Shown: positions 14,229-15,517 of the stretch, one piece after another
Layout of the letters: each line of letters opens with the position of its first letter
Position numbering within the stretch: the first letter of the stretch is position 1
Assembly: GCA_038226175.1 (NCBI GenBank)
Contig: JBBRQP010000066.1
Span: forward strand, 1-15,517
Direction of reading: 5' to 3'
Origin: JBBRQP01 sp038226175
GTDB lineage: Bacteria > Cyanobacteriota > Cyanobacteriia > Gloeobacterales > Anthocerotibacteraceae
DNA length: 15,517 nt
Translations under genes and position numbers: made by a program
Notes under the pieces: generated by a model
The model's database searches: none
What the model was told of the DNA's origin: nothing
The model's input: only the letters and a program-made list of their open reading frames with translations

Positions 14229-15227
14229 ATGCAAGATGTTTTAATTGTGGGAGCCGGATTAGCCGGATTAAGTGCTGCACGCGCTTTGGTACACGCAGGA
14301 CTCACAGTACGCATCCTCGAAAAATCGCGGGGCGTCGGAGGACGCGCTGCCACACGGCGTATCCAAACCACCCAAGGCGAAATCTTGGTAGACCATGGCG
14401 CCCAATACTTTACTTGTCGTGACCCACGATTTGCCAAATTTTTGGCACCCTTACGCACGCAGGGTCAGGTCGCGGTTTGGGTCGAAGATGTGCCAACCTT
14501 GACCCCTCACGGTCTAATCTCAGCACCGCTTTCTCATCATTATCCGCGTTATGCCTGTCCACAGGGCATGACCACACTTACCAAAGCCTTAGCCCAAGAT
14601 CTGATCATTGATTTAGAAACTAAAGTGACTTACGTCAGCGCCCACCAGCATTGGCACATTGAGACCGAAACAGGCCAAGTTTATGAAGCGCCCGCCCTCC
14701 TAATGACCCCGCCTTTACCCCAAAGCTTGGTCATTTTAGAGGGTTTGGACGCAGATTTACTTAGTAGTACTGGGGTCGAATTTGCTGCCTGTTGGGCAGT
14801 TTTTGCGGGATATGCCCAGCCTCTAGCTGTCCCTCCAGCGTTGCGGTGGGAGGATGATCCGTTAATTGCCTGGAGTGCTCTAGATTCGAGCAAGCGAGTG
14901 CAGCCAGTGATGCCGGTTCTTTTGCTACACAGTACCCCAGAGTTTGCCCAAGTGCATCAGATTACCGAACGGTCTGAGGTGACTAGACTCTTGCTGGCGC
15001 AGGCAAGCAAGCAGCTCAATCTTGCACTCACCGTGCCTGTTTGGGCTCAAGCGCATTTTTGGCGGTATGCCCAACCTGTGCATTCCTTAAAGCAATCTTT
15101 TGTGACCAAGGTGCCCTTACCTTTGGCCTTGACCGGATGCTGGTGTGCTGGGGGCAGGGTCGAAGGAGCCTTTTTGGCAGGGCAAGCTGCAGCTCAAACC
15201 TTAATGGCAGTTATGCAAGATTTATAA
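14229..15227 (+). CDS. Renalase-like FAD-dependent oxidoreductase (amine-oxidase fold)
   Basis: The 332-residue protein starts with a Rossmann dinucleotide fold: VLIVGAGLAGLSAARAL with GxGxxG at 8-13, then RILEKSRGVGGRAATRR, the acidic end of strand 2 followed by the GG-R-A-T-R motif characteristic of renalase-like NAD(P)/FAD proteins. DHGAQYF (the segment after it) and the C-terminal CWCAGGRVEGAFLAGQAAAQ, which closes the FAD site, are family-typical. Such proteins bind FAD and oxidise small molecules, renalase itself acting on mis-reduced nicotinamide nucleotides; the substrate here is unknown. The ATG at 14229 is used; it is preceded directly by an in-frame TTG and shows no ribosome-binding site, so translation is probably coupled to the preceding gene, which ends 4 bp before. 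The call of subgroup is from motif pattern only. Confidence 0.8.
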   Translation: MQDVLIVGAGLAGLSAARALVHAGLTVRILEKSRGVGGRAATRRIQTTQGEILVDHGAQYFTCRDPRFAKFLAPLRTQGQVAVWVEDVPTLTPHGLISAPLSHHYPRYACPQGMTTLTKALAQDLIIDLETKVTYVSAHQHWHIETETGQVYEAPALLMTPPLPQSLVILEGLDADLLSSTGVEFAACWAVFAGYAQPLAVPPALRWEDDPLIAWSALDSSKRVQPVMPVLLLHSTPEFAQVHQITERSEVTRLLLAQASKQLNLALTVPVWAQAHFWRYAQPVHSLKQSFVTKVPLPLALTGCWCAGGRVEGAFLAGQAAAQTLMAVMQDL

Positions 15228-15325
15228 GATTATTGCGCTCTACCCCCTCTCTAAGGAGCTAGAAAAATTTTACACTAGCATCAGTGTTCTTACGGAGACG
15301 CTCTTGATGCGCGCAGTAATGAGTA

Positions 15326-15517
15326 TATTCATTTTAGGACAGTTACAGCGGTTTTCATACGGATGTACCAAGATAATCAGAGTGAGTGAACCAACCTTTC
15401 GCATCAGTTTCTGTAATACGCTTTAGCCCTTGTCCTATCGCTTCTTCAAGACTTTCTTTGTCACGCTTGCCTTGGGAGCGTAGCCATTGCTTTAGTTTTG
15501 ACCAACATTCTTCAATC
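15326..15517 (-). mobile_element. End of an IS630-family insertion sequence
   Basis: This segment comprises the 3' end of a transposase gene and its downstream flank. IS630/Tc1-mariner elements insert at TA dinucleotides and duplicate them; TATA lies at 15324-15327, close to where the element should end, but the other terminus is outside the window and so the edge is approximate. Confidence 0.6.
15355..15517 (-). CDS. IS630-family transposase, C-terminal part (5' end outside window)
   Basis: Read on the minus strand from the window edge, the frame gives about 53 residues: IEECWSKLKQWLRSQGKR, then DKESLEEAIGQGLKRIT, ETDAKGWFTHSDYLGTSV and TGA at 15355-15357. The IEExWSxxKxxLR pattern contains the final Glu of the DDE triad of the IS630/Tc1-mariner superfamily, and the closing ITxxDxxGWFxHxxY is the usual C-terminal signature of cyanobacterial IS630 transposases. 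The catalytic core upstream cannot be seen. It probably cuts and joins DNA for this element. Confidence 0.85.
   Translation of the reverse strand, partial: IEECWSKLKQWLRSQGKRDKESLEEAIGQGLKRITETDAKGWFTHSDYLGTSV

Noticed and set aside
1..15517. HIP1 octamers, CRISPR arrays, tRNA genes and prophage structural genes
   Set aside because: I looked for GCGATCGC, regularly spaced repeats, cloverleaf-like segments and phage head or tail motifs and found none by eye.

Overview
The window looks like chromosomal DNA from a cyanobacterium. It carries an F1Fo-ATP synthase cluster in the order typical of cyanobacteria and chloroplasts: subunit I, a, c, b', b, delta, with the duplicated b/b' pair. It also has oxygen-dependent coproporphyrinogen oxidase (hemF), a cyanobacterial-style cysE, a secreted DUF2993 protein and several cyanobacterial-type hypothetical proteins. 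I cannot name the genus. I saw no tRNA, rRNA or CRISPR array, and no HIP1 octamer.

Layout, left to right. Positions 1-239 are the end of an IS256-family insertion sequence that has cut an alpha/beta-hydrolase gene (remnant 240-900, minus). A complete tandem paralogue follows (999-2996, minus). The six atp genes run on the minus strand from about 6189 down to 3093. The alpha and gamma genes that normally follow delta are absent; the hydrolase pair takes their place. A decayed outer-membrane beta-barrel gene lies at 6416-7409. A secreted DUF2993 protein (minus) and hemF (plus) are divergent around 8300-8400. The 490-base gap after hemF holds a perfect 27-bp inverted repeat bounding a 145-bp element, and the tail of an Rpn-type nuclease gene.

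From 9796 to 11831 there is a compact regulatory locus. An XRE/S24 repressor of the self-cleaving type (plus) diverges from a three-gene minus-strand operon: a 68-aa single-span membrane protein, a 103-aa unknown and a GNAT acetyltransferase. The 143-bp gap between them holds a perfect palindrome and a related imperfect one, the latter lying on the -10 box of the operon promoter. This is the best candidate for an undescribed small system.

Next come a Tat-exported protein with the two-lobed architecture of pepsin (plus), cysE (minus, convergent), and a plus-strand pair: a protein that may be related to single-strand annealing proteins, and a renalase-like flavoprotein. The window ends in the 3' part of an IS630-family transposase (minus).

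Functionally the core genes are housekeeping: ATP synthesis, haem/chlorophyll precursor synthesis and cysteine synthesis. The accessory content is insertion sequences, decayed genes, the S24-controlled operon and the pepsin homologue.
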